Assembly: GCA_938743325.2 (NCBI GenBank)
Contig: OW568887.1
Span: 62,001-126,000 of the forward strand
Source: Pycnococcus provasolii
Taxonomy: Eukaryota > Chlorophyta > Pseudoscourfieldiophyceae > Pseudoscourfieldiales > Pycnococcaceae
Length of the DNA: 64,000 nt
Direction: 5' to 3'
Each line of letters opens with the position of its first letter. Position 1 is the first letter of the stretch. Of the stretch, positions 1 to 10,046 are shown piece by piece. Made by a program: the position numbers and the translations under genes. The notes under the pieces were generated by a model. That model saw nothing but the letters and a program-made list of their open reading frames with translations. It searched no databases and was not told where the DNA came from.

Positions 1-330
1 GCGTATGTACGGGCTGTCAGGGTGGTCGAGCGTTTGCGCGATTTGTTTGTCCGTCATGCGCATCGTGCCTAGTTTGTGCAGTATGCAGAATGCTGTGGAC
101 GGCCCGTGCGTGTTTCCCGCCATCCACGGCTCGACGTGTTCGACGGAGTAGTAAATTTCGTCGACGACTTCGCGCCAGTTTGCGAGCGAGTTTTCGATTC
201 CCCTGAAGTAAGAGGAGGACATGACGTTCGTCAAAAGCACGCGCTCGAGAGGCAAAGGTGAAGAGGATCCTGACCCTGACCCTGATCCTGAGGACGAGAG
301 CAAGCCGCCGCCGGCGTGGGAACCCGCCAT
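1..330 (-). CDS. PRP38: Pre-mRNA-splicing factor PRP38 family, N-terminal part (cut by window edge)
   Basis: N-terminal 110 residues of a PRP38-family protein, a component of the spliceosomal U4/U6.U5 tri-snRNP needed for activation. The minus strand is open to the window edge. After a Ser/Gly-rich leader of about 30 residues come the family hallmarks in order: a TNVMSSSYF block, VVDEIYYSVEHVEPW, a GPSTAFC block, and HPDSPYIR just at the edge. The GPSTAFC form with a MAGN lead-in resembles PRP38B-type proteins of green algae. I chose the ATG at 330. An in-frame ATG at 441 would add a Pro/Ser-rich stretch without family similarity. The gene is divergent from the WW/GAF gene at 1155. The rest lies left of the window. 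Confidence 0.88.
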   Translation of the reverse strand, partial: MAGSHAGGGLLSSSGSGSGSGSSSPLPLERVLLTNVMSSSYFRGIENSLANWREVVDEIYYSVEHVEPWMAGNTHGPSTAFCILHKLGTMRMTDKQIAQTLDHPDSPYIR

Positions 331-441
331 GACTGAGGGAGGGTGGGATGGCGGCGACCGAGAAGCAAAGGAGAAGCAAAGCGAGGGACAAAGTAGTTCG
401 GGGTTAGCAACCTGAGGGAAGGGCGGAAGGGCGAGGGACAT

Positions 442-1154
442 TCGGGGTTAAGAGGTTAAGGGCAACGGCGCCAGTCCACCTTAGACTATCTGCTTGATGA
501 GACTTCTTCCTTGAGACTTGAGAGGATGGCAATAGGGGATATAAAAAGAGGCCTGTGCTACGACAGGAATAGGATAGCTCAACGGCTTTCCCCTGACTGA
601 CTGAGTCCCCACTCCCCACCAGGCAAGGTCACCAGGCACCTGCACGAGAGACCCTCCTACCAACTACTGTAGACTATGTAGTCTAGACTAAGAACTAGGA
701 AGGACCATACCTTCCCGTCCTTCCTACTGTATGGTACATAGGACTGACACGAGAAGGAGAAGGAGAAGGAGAAGGAGAAGCACGAGAAGGAGTCAAGGGG
801 TCGGATCGAGGAAAGGCGAGACCAAGGCCCAAGCAGCCAAGGGGAAATGAGGAGTGAAGTTTAAGTCCGGCAACAAAGAACAGTCCCCACAAAACAAAAC
901 AAAACAAAACAAAACAAAACAAAACAAAGGGGTCCCACACTCCCACTCCCAATAGCGGTCAGGCCGAAAGTAAAGTCACTCACTCAGTCCTTAACCTTAA
1001 CCTTAACCTCCGACTGTTCTCCCTTCTTCTGATGTCTGAGGCCTCAGGACTCTCGTCTTTTTTCACACCACACCATTAGGCTCTGTCCCGTCTCACCAAC
1101 CTTCCCCCCCTCTTCAGGGGAGCTTCCTCAGAAGAAGGGTCCCTTAACTTAACC
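442..1154. other. Divergent intergenic region with simple repeats
   Basis: Shared upstream region of PRP38 (leftward) and the WW/GAF gene (rightward). It holds a (GAGAAG)n-like purine tract near 745-782, a run of about eight AAAAC units at 891-927, and a CCTTAA triplet repeat at 989-1008 that is a variant of the telomere-like tracts in other divergent intergenes here. No convincing gene was seen. Confidence 0.6.
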
Positions 1155-4100
1155 ATGGACCCGTCCTCCGTAGCCGTCGTCGTCATCACGGTGGCGGCCG
1201 CCGTCGCGCTCGTCGCCGCCTCATTGTTCTTCTACAGGCTCGGACAGGCCGTCGCCGCCAAAAAAAATAACACAAGCGTGCACGACGCGGACACGCTGCT
1301 CACAAGCTTGCACAAACGACTTCCCAAACACTCCGCGCGAAGAGACCCGCTCGCGCACGGGGGACTGCCGCGAACGCCAAAGAGACCACAGCCGCCCATC
1401 AGGCAGCGCGTCGACGCCGCCGTTAGGCGACTCATGGGATCGGAACCTAGAAACACGGAAAGACACGGCGTGCCGCTCGCAGCGGCGCCTGCGCCTGGCG
1501 ACGTCGAAGGCGCGTGGGACGACGTGCTCGCGGACGAGTTCGACGAAACGCGCATGCTGCGCGCCGAGGATGTGCTGCTGCGCGAAATGCAAACGGGCGA
1601 CGTCGGACGAGTTGCCATGGCGCTGCGCGAGGCGATACAGCACGGTGTCAAGGATGAGTACGTCTGGGCCGGGCGCGTTCTCGTCGAGCGGCTCACGTCC
1701 GCGTTCCTCGGACTTGACGCGACGCGGATGAGTGCGAAGCAGCAGGCGGCGGCAACCGTGAGAGGGTACTACGGAAAGGGCGAGGAGCCAACTGCCGAGC
1801 GTATGGGAAGTCCTGGACTCTTCCTCTCGGCAAACGGCGACGACGAAGGCGAAGAACGCGACGACGACGACGACGACGACGACGAAGGAGCCGAGGAGGT
1901 GGTGGAAGACGGCGGCGACAAAAAAATTGGCGCGCAACCTTCGCCCAACCAGCCGCCTCCCTCGCGAGGACCTCATAAGCTGCGCCAAAGAAGGCGAAGG
2001 AAGGTGGCCAGAACAACGCTCGAGGGCCGCTTCGGCGTTCACGTCGACGACGTCAAGCGTCGCGCAAAGGAGGTGGAGATGGAGGAGGCTGTGGCGCTTG
2101 TTCTCGACCTAGGACCTGCATCCTCGCATGCACACTCAGAGGCTGATCGCAGTGGCTATCAGGGTGTGACACGTCGCGCTCTAAGCCGCGCGACGGGAAT
2201 GGGCGTGGACCGAAGTTGGCACGAACTTCGCATGCCTGGTGGCCACGTGCGGTACTACAACACGCTCACGGGTGCTATCACGTCGGAGCGACCCGTGCAC
2301 CTAGAAGAGGGTGGCGCGAGCACGCAGGCGCGGCTGATCGAGACAACTCACAAGGAAATGGCATCCGGGAGACAACAGCAGGATGTTCTTGAGGAGCTAC
2401 TTAAGGACGAGAGGCTGAAGTGCGCGGAGCTGCAGCGTAACCTCGACCAAGCGACGGGCGAGTCGCCGAGACAGCCAAAGTCGCCGTCGTCGGGCAACAA
2501 GGAGTATGTCGTTCCTTGGGGAATCATGGCGGCGTGCATTTCTGACAACTTTGCTGGCATCTTCAAGCCGTCGCGCATCTCACGCAAGGTGCAAAGCTGG
2601 GCGTCGGTCGCGCCCGTTTTGCGCGAAGTGTGCAAGGAGCTGCAGACCAACCTGCACATGTCTGTGTACTTCGCGTTGCCAGTGGACCCGCCGATTCTCG
2701 GCAAGGACAGAAATGGCAAGCTTGTTTACGTCGCGGCGACGGAGAGTGACCGATGGTTGGAGGGAACCGTGCTCCCCGATCGGACGTGCACGACGACGTA
2801 CCAGGCTGCTCGATCGGGCAAGGCGGTGATTGTCGACGACATCTTCGCGACGTCCGTGCCACTGCACATTTGGCGCCGGACCGGTACTGCAGCGGCGGCG
2901 GCGGCGGCATCGCCAAATCCGCCTAGTTATGCGGAAAGTCCAGAAATCATGCTACGTGCTGTTTCGCAGGCGGGCGCATCAGTTCATGCGGACATCCTGG
3001 AGATTGGCGGACGCCAGACGAGCATGAGCGTGATTGAGGATCGAGAAAGGATTGCCGCAATGCGGCAGTATATGGCCGAAAATGGCACCTCTACGCCGTA
3101 CTACGACGATGGGGAAGAGGACGGAGAGGAGGATGAGGAGGGCAATCTCTTCGAGCGTCCTGTATCTGCACGCATTGCAGGATCGCGTGGCATTTCAGCA
3201 ACGGGCCAGCCGCTTTCGTCGTACGCCACCGGTGCATTCGGCGCATTTCCCATCACGCTGGGGGGAGGCGAAGACGACCCGCCGTGCGGAACGATAGGCG
3301 TGGATACGCTCCGCCGCGTCGAGGCACACACGCTGAGCGACGAGGAGGTTGACCTGCTCCATGCGATTGCGAGGGCTGTTGGACAGCTGCTTCGGTACGC
3401 GTGGGAGCGCGAACGCGCTGACTTGTTTCGCGAGATGGACGAAACTCTCATCAGTCTCAATAGAGAGCAGCCGAACGAGTGGCACGACGGTGTTGCGCAG
3501 CGCGTCGTGCTTGACCGCCTGCGCGCCCGCCTCGAGTCGTACTTCCGCCCCGGCGCGGTGGGCGTCAAGCGAATGCTCTCCACGATGCGCCTGTCGATCG
3601 AGACGCCGCTTCCAGCACTTGGCGTGCTGGCATCGGTGATGCTTCTTCTTGGTGCCGACGGCGTGTACGACGCTCTGCAGAGCGCGAGGACAGCGACGAC
3701 GCAGCTGGACGGCGAGGACGCATACGAACGCTTCCTGCCAGGTGACGCGGAGGTTCTTCGCGTGCTGTGGCGCCATCACATTCTGAATGGGTTCGACCGC
3801 GCGCACGAGCAGATGCACATGCTCCTTCGCGGGTGGAGGTGGACAGCATGCTCGCCACAGTACATCAAGCTCGCCGAAAGGATGATGCAAGACGTCGATC
3901 CAAGTAGTCTAGTGGAGCCCAGCGGAATTCTTCTCGTGCTCTACTACTGGTGCCGCATGGCGAAGAGAGTGTGGGCGTTGGACTCGACGCTGCAAGACAA
4001 GCTTGAGCAGCGTGGTAAGACGAAGGGTGGTGAACTCGACGCTTTCGTGAACAAGAAGCACACGAAGAAGACTGCCAAGATCATGGAGCGCGTTGAGGCG

Positions 4101-4208
4101 CACAGGAGATCGTTAGCTGCGGAGGCACGCGTGAGACGAAGCAAGGAGCAGGCTGCTGCCGTTGCCGACGCTCCCCGCTCGCCTGGAGGTGGCGGTGCGG
4201 TGGTGTAA
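1155..4208 (+). CDS. Membrane-anchored protein with WW-like and GAF-like regions
   Basis: A 1017-residue protein of unknown function. Residues 7-28 form one hydrophobic segment followed by basic residues, which fits an N-terminal signal anchor with the bulk in the cytosol. An Asp-rich stretch lies near residues 236-246. Residues about 355-380 carry a WW-like core: a Trp, then a VRYYN-x-LTG block, ending in a Pro. From about residue 449 to 755 the pattern fits a GAF-type sensor domain interrupted by Ala-rich and acidic inserts, with CGTIGVD followed by a long helix. The C-terminal third is helical and basic. Its architecture recalls large ciliary GAF proteins such as EFCAB5, but this is only an impression. 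The start ATG has a good upstream context and nothing better lies upstream. It converges on EMC1 with an 89-bp gap. Confidence 0.8.
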   Translation: MDPSSVAVVVITVAAAVALVAASLFFYRLGQAVAAKKNNTSVHDADTLLTSLHKRLPKHSARRDPLAHGGLPRTPKRPQPPIRQRVDAAVRRLMGSEPRNTERHGVPLAAAPAPGDVEGAWDDVLADEFDETRMLRAEDVLLREMQTGDVGRVAMALREAIQHGVKDEYVWAGRVLVERLTSAFLGLDATRMSAKQQAAATVRGYYGKGEEPTAERMGSPGLFLSANGDDEGEERDDDDDDDDEGAEEVVEDGGDKKIGAQPSPNQPPPSRGPHKLRQRRRRKVARTTLEGRFGVHVDDVKRRAKEVEMEEAVALVLDLGPASSHAHSEADRSGYQGVTRRALSRATGMGVDRSWHELRMPGGHVRYYNTLTGAITSERPVHLEEGGASTQARLIETTHKEMASGRQQQDVLEELLKDERLKCAELQRNLDQATGESPRQPKSPSSGNKEYVVPWGIMAACISDNFAGIFKPSRISRKVQSWASVAPVLREVCKELQTNLHMSVYFALPVDPPILGKDRNGKLVYVAATESDRWLEGTVLPDRTCTTTYQAARSGKAVIVDDIFATSVPLHIWRRTGTAAAAAAASPNPPSYAESPEIMLRAVSQAGASVHADILEIGGRQTSMSVIEDRERIAAMRQYMAENGTSTPYYDDGEEDGEEDEEGNLFERPVSARIAGSRGISATGQPLSSYATGAFGAFPITLGGGEDDPPCGTIGVDTLRRVEAHTLSDEEVDLLHAIARAVGQLLRYAWERERADLFREMDETLISLNREQPNEWHDGVAQRVVLDRLRARLESYFRPGAVGVKRMLSTMRLSIETPLPALGVLASVMLLLGADGVYDALQSARTATTQLDGEDAYERFLPGDAEVLRVLWRHHILNGFDRAHEQMHMLLRGWRWTACSPQYIKLAERMMQDVDPSSLVEPSGILLVLYYWCRMAKRVWALDSTLQDKLEQRGKTKGGELDAFVNKKHTKKTAKIMERVEAHRRSLAAEARVRRSKEQAAAVADAPRSPGGGGAVV

Positions 4209-4297
4209 AATACTACTAAGAACTAACTACTAAAGGTTTTTGTTGTACGAGAAATAGTACTCCCTACATGTTGTTTTATTTTAATTATTTTCTGGGG

Positions 4298-7200
4298 TCA
4301 CCTCCACTTCACCTTGAGATCCGCGCGCTTCGCCATTCTGCCTGTCACCACGCTGCCCACAGCCAGCGCGGTGATTGTCAACACCAAAAAGGCGTGCGAA
4401 AAATCCTCGTTGAGCGTGTCGAAGCTAGCGCTCGGCTGCATGCGGTGGTACAGCATGTCAAGGCCGAGAACCACCACGTGGCACGTACTCTCGAGGCGGC
4501 TTGGGAAGGACACAACCTTGCTCACTAGCGCCACATTGTGGCCGTGCGTGAGGGAGAACTGGTTGAATCCCATGGGCAGGTGCTCCGAGTACTGCATGAG
4601 GCCCTCTTCGCGATGCGTAGCCTCAACCTTCACCGGCCTCCTTGGGTCGAGGAGGCGCTTGTCCACCGAGAACACCTGGCCGCTTCCCTCCTCCGCGAAG
4701 TAGACGAGCTTGCTCGCGAGACCCATCAACGTCTGGCTGATGCCCATGGCGCGAACGGATGCCGACAGGAAGTAACTCTGCCCGAGAACGCGAAGCGGCG
4801 GCGGGGCGTGGGCGGACATCGTCTGGTTGTAGACGTCAGTCTCAATGTGAAGGCTGCGAGCCAGCCATGCGGGAATCGCGGTGGGAACCATCTCGAACAC
4901 CACGTCGGACACCGTGCGTGCGGTGAGGCGTGCGGAGTCGTCGTACAGCTCGAGGACGGAAACCTCCGTCGTACTGTGTCGCAGGCTATGGTACATGTAA
5001 ACGACAAAGTTCTCGCTGATGACGCAGCGCACAGGTCCAACGGCATCATCGTGCGAGATGGAGTAGAGCACGCGGCCGCTCACCGCGTCGAGCAGGTGCA
5101 CGTGAACCATGCTTCCGCGCGCCGGTCGGAGCCGGTCGGCGAGGCGAGTCGACGACGACGACGCATCCGCGGGAGCCACGGCGGATCCTGTGCCAGTGGA
5201 GACGCCGCCATCCATTGTGGCTGTCCATCGGCCGCGCGTGTCCGCGGGGCTGACGCCTGACGCGACGAAGAGCAGATTCGGGTTGATGTGGCGGTAGAGA
5301 ACGCTGCGATCGCCGAGCACCTTTACGTGGCTGTGCACAGCTTCGCCCGCCTGAGGTTGCGCGAGCGAGAGCAGGTGCCGGCCTGGGAAATTCATCGCCC
5401 AAGTCTCCGACACCTGCAAGTTCGTCGTCACGGCGTATCCGCGCAGGGCGCCGCGCTGCGCATCCGCCTCGTAGAAGTGAACTCCACGAGCGAGCTGCGC
5501 CTTCAGCTCGGGGGAGATGTCATTCGGCACTGCGCGCGCCTCCCTTGTTCCGTCCGCCTTGCGCACGACCAGAATCACTGGGTGGCGATGCAAGCTGTCG
5601 ACGACATGAGTTGGCTGCAGGACGTGCGAAACACCTCCATCGAACGTCTTCGCTTCGAGCACGGCGCCCGTGTGGCCGTCCAAGGTGCAGGTGTACGATC
5701 CTGCACTTGTCCTGCCAACCACGAGCAGTTCGGCGCCACCTCCGGCGCTAGCGCTGTCGCCACTCAACGCCGCACGTAGCACGCGAAGGTCCGACGGCAC
5801 GTCGAAGCTCGCATCCGAGCTCGCTTTTGACGCGCACGCGATTGGCACGTGCGTTGCCCAAAGCTTGCGTCCGTCGCCCGAGTGCAGGCTCACGAGCCGG
5901 CCATGGGCGCCAAGGACGACGAGGTTCTTGCGTAAGCCATTCAGATCGACGGCATTGAGCGTTCGATCCGACGCCGCGGCGGACATCGCCTTGGCAAGCG
6001 CTGTTTCTTCCGGCGTTGCAATGTGAAGTCGAACTTTCGTCTGCAGGAACTGCAGCTTCATCGTCTCCATGATGTTGTCGATGGAGAAGACGGATGCAGC
6101 AGCAGCCGCTGTCGCCGCCGCACGTCGACGACGCTGCGGCGGGTCGAGTGCCACGATCGCCTTAGCAGGGGCGAGGCTCTCGTCACGTTGCCAGACGACT
6201 CCACTTTCGTGCACCATCGCAACATCGCCGCCCTCCGAAACAACGACAGCACGGTACGTGACGCCGCCATCCTTGCGCAGATGCGCGGCGAGGTGGCACG
6301 AAAGTGGCGCGCCTGCTGTCGCCAGCGCGAACGATTCGCCAACCTGCAGTGTCGCCACCACCTTGCCGCCGTCCGCCGCCACCTTCACCGTCGCGGAGTT
6401 CTCCGACGCCTCGTACACGGCAACGGCGCACGGCGCACCCTTTCCATCGGAGCACACCTCAGACGACACCGCGGCATGCGCGCCGTTCGCGGTGCTGAAG
6501 AGAACCTTGAGCTCCGCAGCCTTGAAGCTCGCGTCAAGCACGGACACGGTCCCGTCCGCCTGACGCACGGCGACGAGCCCGCTCGTGCCCGCAGCCCCGT
6601 CCTTCACGAGCTCGTGCGCACCCCCGCTTGGCAGTGCCCTCGTCTTTGTGCTGCCCGTCTTGGCGTTCAGCGAGACCAGTTTGGTGCCGTCTGCGCTGAG
6701 AGCGTGCAACCCGCCGCCGCTCACGACGTACGGCTTCAAGGCGGCGGATGACGCGACGTGCACGGATCCCGCGGTACCCGTCGCGGCGTTGACTGCGACA
6801 AGCGCGGGCTTCCCGTTCGCATCCGTTCCCACTGCCCACAGCTCGTCAGGCTGATCAGGTGCGGCGACGAGCGCGTCATATTTGGCTGCGCCGTTCAGCG
6901 CAACGCGCCACATTTCCTCGCCCTCGTCCGCGGCGAGTGCGACGACCGTCTGCGTCGCTGGGACGAGGCACGCGACGCCACCAGGCGTGCTTACGATCAG
7001 CTGCGTCGTTGATGCGCTGTCCCCTTCTTCGTCGAGAACTTTGTTTTCGTTGACAATCTGCGAGGCGGAGTACGTGTTCGCCTCCCAGCTGAGTGAGCCG
7101 TCCGCGACGCTGAATGCGCGCACGAACCTCGCGCCGTCGCTTGCGACAGCATACTTGTTGAAATCGTTCGTGGTGACCCACGCCACGCCGTTCGTCGTCT

Positions 7201-7480
7201 GCTCCCCCTCGTCCATGACGAATCGCGCCTTGATTTCCCCCGTTTGTGCGTGCACAGAAGCTGATGAGTATTTCGAGGCAAATATGACAGAAGACGCCCT
7301 GGTTGGTCCAAACGCGCGAGCCGTGAGCACTTGCGTGGGGATTCCGATGTGTGCGTGGTGCCAGTCGTAGAGTCCGTCCTGGTCCGCGTGGATCGCGAAG
7401 GCGACGGGGGAAGCCATTAAGAGAAAAGGCACAAGACGAAGGAGACGAAGAAGCGAAAGCGCCATTGTCGTCACCATCAT
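4298..7480 (-). CDS. EMC1: ER membrane protein complex subunit 1
   Basis: EMC1, the large lumenal subunit of the ER membrane protein complex, which inserts tail-anchored and multi-pass proteins. It is about 1060 residues, a normal family length. Evidence: an N-terminal hydrophobic signal peptide ending near SPVAFA, then the diagnostic DQDGLYDWHHAHIG at the mature N-terminus, a long beta-propeller region built of PQQ-like repeats, and the C-terminal family signature (FDTLNEDFSHA, one transmembrane helix, a basic KRADLKVKW tail). In-frame ATG codons lie at 7480, 7477 and 7465. I give the first; the start at 7465 gives an equally good signal peptide. It is divergent from the EF-hand-loop gene across a telomere-like tract and convergent with the WW/GAF gene. 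Confidence 0.93.
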   Translation of the reverse strand: MMVTTMALSLLRLLRLVPFLLMASPVAFAIHADQDGLYDWHHAHIGIPTQVLTARAFGPTRASSVIFASKYSSASVHAQTGEIKARFVMDEGEQTTNGVAWVTTNDFNKYAVASDGARFVRAFSVADGSLSWEANTYSASQIVNENKVLDEEGDSASTTQLIVSTPGGVACLVPATQTVVALAADEGEEMWRVALNGAAKYDALVAAPDQPDELWAVGTDANGKPALVAVNAATGTAGSVHVASSAALKPYVVSGGGLHALSADGTKLVSLNAKTGSTKTRALPSGGAHELVKDGAAGTSGLVAVRQADGTVSVLDASFKAAELKVLFSTANGAHAAVSSEVCSDGKGAPCAVAVYEASENSATVKVAADGGKVVATLQVGESFALATAGAPLSCHLAAHLRKDGGVTYRAVVVSEGGDVAMVHESGVVWQRDESLAPAKAIVALDPPQRRRRAAATAAAAASVFSIDNIMETMKLQFLQTKVRLHIATPEETALAKAMSAAASDRTLNAVDLNGLRKNLVVLGAHGRLVSLHSGDGRKLWATHVPIACASKASSDASFDVPSDLRVLRAALSGDSASAGGGAELLVVGRTSAGSYTCTLDGHTGAVLEAKTFDGGVSHVLQPTHVVDSLHRHPVILVVRKADGTREARAVPNDISPELKAQLARGVHFYEADAQRGALRGYAVTTNLQVSETWAMNFPGRHLLSLAQPQAGEAVHSHVKVLGDRSVLYRHINPNLLFVASGVSPADTRGRWTATMDGGVSTGTGSAVAPADASSSSTRLADRLRPARGSMVHVHLLDAVSGRVLYSISHDDAVGPVRCVISENFVVYMYHSLRHSTTEVSVLELYDDSARLTARTVSDVVFEMVPTAIPAWLARSLHIETDVYNQTMSAHAPPPLRVLGQSYFLSASVRAMGISQTLMGLASKLVYFAEEGSGQVFSVDKRLLDPRRPVKVEATHREEGLMQYSEHLPMGFNQFSLTHGHNVALVSKVVSFPSRLESTCHVVVLGLDMLYHRMQPSASFDTLNEDFSHAFLVLTITALAVGSVVTGRMAKRADLKVKWR

Positions 7481-7694
7481 ACTCCTACTCACACAACCAC
7501 GCACAAGCACAAGCACTTAGCGACGCCGACTCACTCACTCGGGAGAGAAAGGCCGAAACCTACTTAAGTAGCTGTGAAGCAGATGAAGCAGATGAAAAGC
7601 AGATGAAAAGCAGATGAAGAAGAAGCAGGAGGAGGAGAACAGGGAGAAGTGTGTGGGATCGGCGGCGGCCTTATAAAGGTATCAAACCCTACGC

Positions 7695-7775
7695 ACCCTA
7701 ATCCTAACCCTAACATTAACCCTAACATTAACCCTAACATTAACATTAACCCTAACATTAGCCCTAAACTAACCC
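7695..7775. promoter_or_regulatory. Telomere-like tract in the EMC1/EF-hand divergent intergene
   Basis: Imperfect CCCTAA array, with repeated CCCTAACATTAA units, in the region shared by the divergent EMC1 and the gene starting at 8058. Plant promoters use single telo-boxes (AAACCCTAA); a regulatory role here is inferred from the repeated placement across this window. Confidence 0.6.
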
Positions 7776-8057
7776 CGAACTCCAACCCCCATTATTGAAA
7801 TAAATGTTCCCTCTCCATTGTTGTTCCCTCTGTTGTTGACATCCCTTTGGGCTTTGGGTCCTCAACTATTTGTCGGAACACCTAATAATAAGGAGACCTG
7901 TCGAATCCTTCGAAGAAAGGGGCATGTTCTCCTCCTCTGTCCTCTGTCCTCTGTTGTGTGTTGTGTGTTGTGTGGGAAAGCGCGCCCCCAGCCCGAGGAA
8001 CTGACAGATACAAAACCTTGTTCACTTTCCCAAGGGCTGTTTCTTTGGAGCCTCTTA

Positions 8058-9857
8058 ATGTCCGCGCAGGCTCTCCAGAACTACCTCTCGTCGTTGGACA
8101 TGTCCATGGACAATATGGACAATTCGTCCTCAGGGAATCACCTGGATCTTGGGTCCGACCAGGAGAACCTGCTTCCCGTCTCGCCCGCATTCACGACATA
8201 TCTCGCGCACTCCGCAAAAAAAGCATCGGGGGCAAATAAAAATGCACGCGTCTCTCTCAACGTTTCGGACGAGAACGGAGACGCTTCCAAGTCGTCGTCG
8301 GCGTCTTTGGAGAGACGCGCGTCGCTATCCACGTCGCCGCTCATGCCAATATCCAACACGCAGGAAAACAACAACGACGACAACAACATGGAAACGTCCG
8401 CGACGAAAAAGACGCCCAACAACAACAACAACAACAACAACGCATCCTCCGCGGCAAAGTCCGAACGCGTCGACGCGCTCGCTGTCCTCGAAACGCCCTC
8501 GGAGACCGCGCACGACCACGATGCTAACACGCCGGGAACCGCACTCACGACCACGCCGCAGCCAGCCGTCACGCCCGCGCCCATGGCGCTGCCTACGCCA
8601 CCGCAGCTGCAGCAGCCAAAGTCCGCGCTCAAGCCGCCGTCCGTATTCCCCACGCCTGAGCAGATGGAAGCGAGGCGAATCAGCATGAGCAGCGAACAAG
8701 GCGGCGAACAGCAAGAAGCCGCCGCCGCATTCACGCCTCTGCCCGTTCGATACTTCGTGCAGCGTGTCGAAAGCCTGCTGAAGAACGTTCGAAGCAGCAC
8801 GGCTGAGCTCGACGAAACGCAAACCGACGTGACGACGCAAATGACAACGTCAGACATCGTGCAAAGCGAACTCAATGCGTCGGTGGAGTGGTGCCGTAGT
8901 CGTGCCACGCCACGCAACGCCGTGCATGCCGTATTCCTGCTCGTCGCGCTGTACTCGTGTTTCCACGTGGATGTCGGTGGCGCGTCGCGCGTGCCGCGCG
9001 TGAGCCGCGCGTGCACGTCGACCACCTCCTGGGGTGCCTGGGCGGGCGCATCGCAGCAGTGCACGAAGCCCGTGCTCCTTGGGTGGATGCCAGTGGGCAA
9101 GGCGGCGCCGGCGGGAATGCTGCGCGGCATTGTTGGATTCTGCATGCATCAGCTGGGATTTGACGGCGTCGTCCTCCTTCTTGCGACGATGGCTTTCTGG
9201 CTCTACATGGCGGTGCAGGCGTCGTTTAAGTCCGCCAAGCCTGTGTCGTCGTCGTCTGCGGTGACTGTGGAGGAGGCTACGGAGGTGCCAGCAGCCGCCA
9301 CGGAGGAAGAGGCTGTTCAGCTTGATGCTCACGACCTGAATGGCGACGGACGCGTGACGCGCTCGGAAGAGGCGGCGGCCATCGCCGCGGAGGCGAAAGC
9401 CGCTGTCGCGGCGGCGGAAGCCGCCGCCGAAGAGGCGGCTGCGCAGCTTGATCCTCACGACCTGAATGGCGACGGACGCGTGACGCGCTCGGAAGAGGCG
9501 GCAGCCGTCGCCGCAGCGGCGGAAGCCTCGGCCGCGGAGGCGGCTGCGCAGCTTGATCCTCACGACCTGAATGGCGACGGACGCGTGACGCGCTCGGAGG
9601 AGGCGGCGGCCATCGCCGCGGAGACGGAAGCCAAGGATGAGGAGGCTCTTCCACCACCACCGCCGCCACCGCCGTCGACTGTTGCTGCTGCTGCTGCTCG
9701 CCGTGGGCAGAAGAACAAGAAGAAGGCGGCAAAGCAGGAGGCTGCCAAAGCGGCGGCGTCTGTGGTGACATTCTCGGATGTTCAGCAGCCTGAGGAGGAC
9801 ACTGCTTCGGCACCGCGTCGATCCCGCCGCACGACGCGAAGCTCAGCTGGAGCTTGA
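8058..9857 (+). CDS. Membrane protein with three repeated EF-hand-type calcium loops
   Basis: A 599-residue protein, family not recognised. Residues 1-250 are Ser/Asn/Thr/Pro-rich and look disordered (poly-Asn near residue 120). Two hydrophobic segments lie near residues 280-300 and 360-385 with a Cys-containing loop between them. The C-terminal part carries three near-identical copies of AQLDPHDLNGDGRVTRSEE joined by Ala/Glu-rich helices. Each loop (D-x-N-G-D-G-x-V-x-x-x-E) matches a canonical EF-hand calcium loop, as in single-loop calcium proteins. The tail is Lys-rich and basic. I chose the ATG at 8058; the open frame runs further upstream but without an ATG. It converges on RPE with a gap of about 190 bp. 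Confidence 0.8.
   Translation: MSAQALQNYLSSLDMSMDNMDNSSSGNHLDLGSDQENLLPVSPAFTTYLAHSAKKASGANKNARVSLNVSDENGDASKSSSASLERRASLSTSPLMPISNTQENNNDDNNMETSATKKTPNNNNNNNNASSAAKSERVDALAVLETPSETAHDHDANTPGTALTTTPQPAVTPAPMALPTPPQLQQPKSALKPPSVFPTPEQMEARRISMSSEQGGEQQEAAAAFTPLPVRYFVQRVESLLKNVRSSTAELDETQTDVTTQMTTSDIVQSELNASVEWCRSRATPRNAVHAVFLLVALYSCFHVDVGGASRVPRVSRACTSTTSWGAWAGASQQCTKPVLLGWMPVGKAAPAGMLRGIVGFCMHQLGFDGVVLLLATMAFWLYMAVQASFKSAKPVSSSSAVTVEEATEVPAAATEEEAVQLDAHDLNGDGRVTRSEEAAAIAAEAKAAVAAAEAAAEEAAAQLDPHDLNGDGRVTRSEEAAAVAAAAEASAAEAAAQLDPHDLNGDGRVTRSEEAAAIAAETEAKDEEALPPPPPPPPSTVAAAAARRGQKNKKKAAKQEAAKAAASVVTFSDVQQPEEDTASAPRRSRRTTRSSAGA
9318..9625 (+). repeat. In-frame tandem repeat encoding EF-hand loops
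   Basis: Three nearly identical DNA copies start at about 9318, 9444 and 9549, spaced 126 and 105 bp (42 and 35 codons). The unequal spacers are Ala/Glu codons that have gained or lost units. The high DNA identity points to recent duplication or gene conversion inside the coding sequence. Confidence 0.85.
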
Positions 9858-10046
9858 TTTATTGATTTTAGGGTGAACACGCGTTTTAGATGACGCGACT
9901 TATTTCGGGCGTTGGGGATGTTATATTTTTATTTGAAAAGAAAAAAAAAGAGAGAAGAAAGATTTACCAGAACGGAACGAACACTTCACTGCACTTCACT
10001 CCTCTTCCATCTCTTTTTGGCAATAGTTTTTTTTGTTTCCAGGGCC

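Noticed and set aside
7695-7775. Interstitial telomere repeats as chromosome-fusion scars
   Set aside because: Many short degenerate tracts at promoters do not fit a fusion, which would leave one longer head-to-head array.
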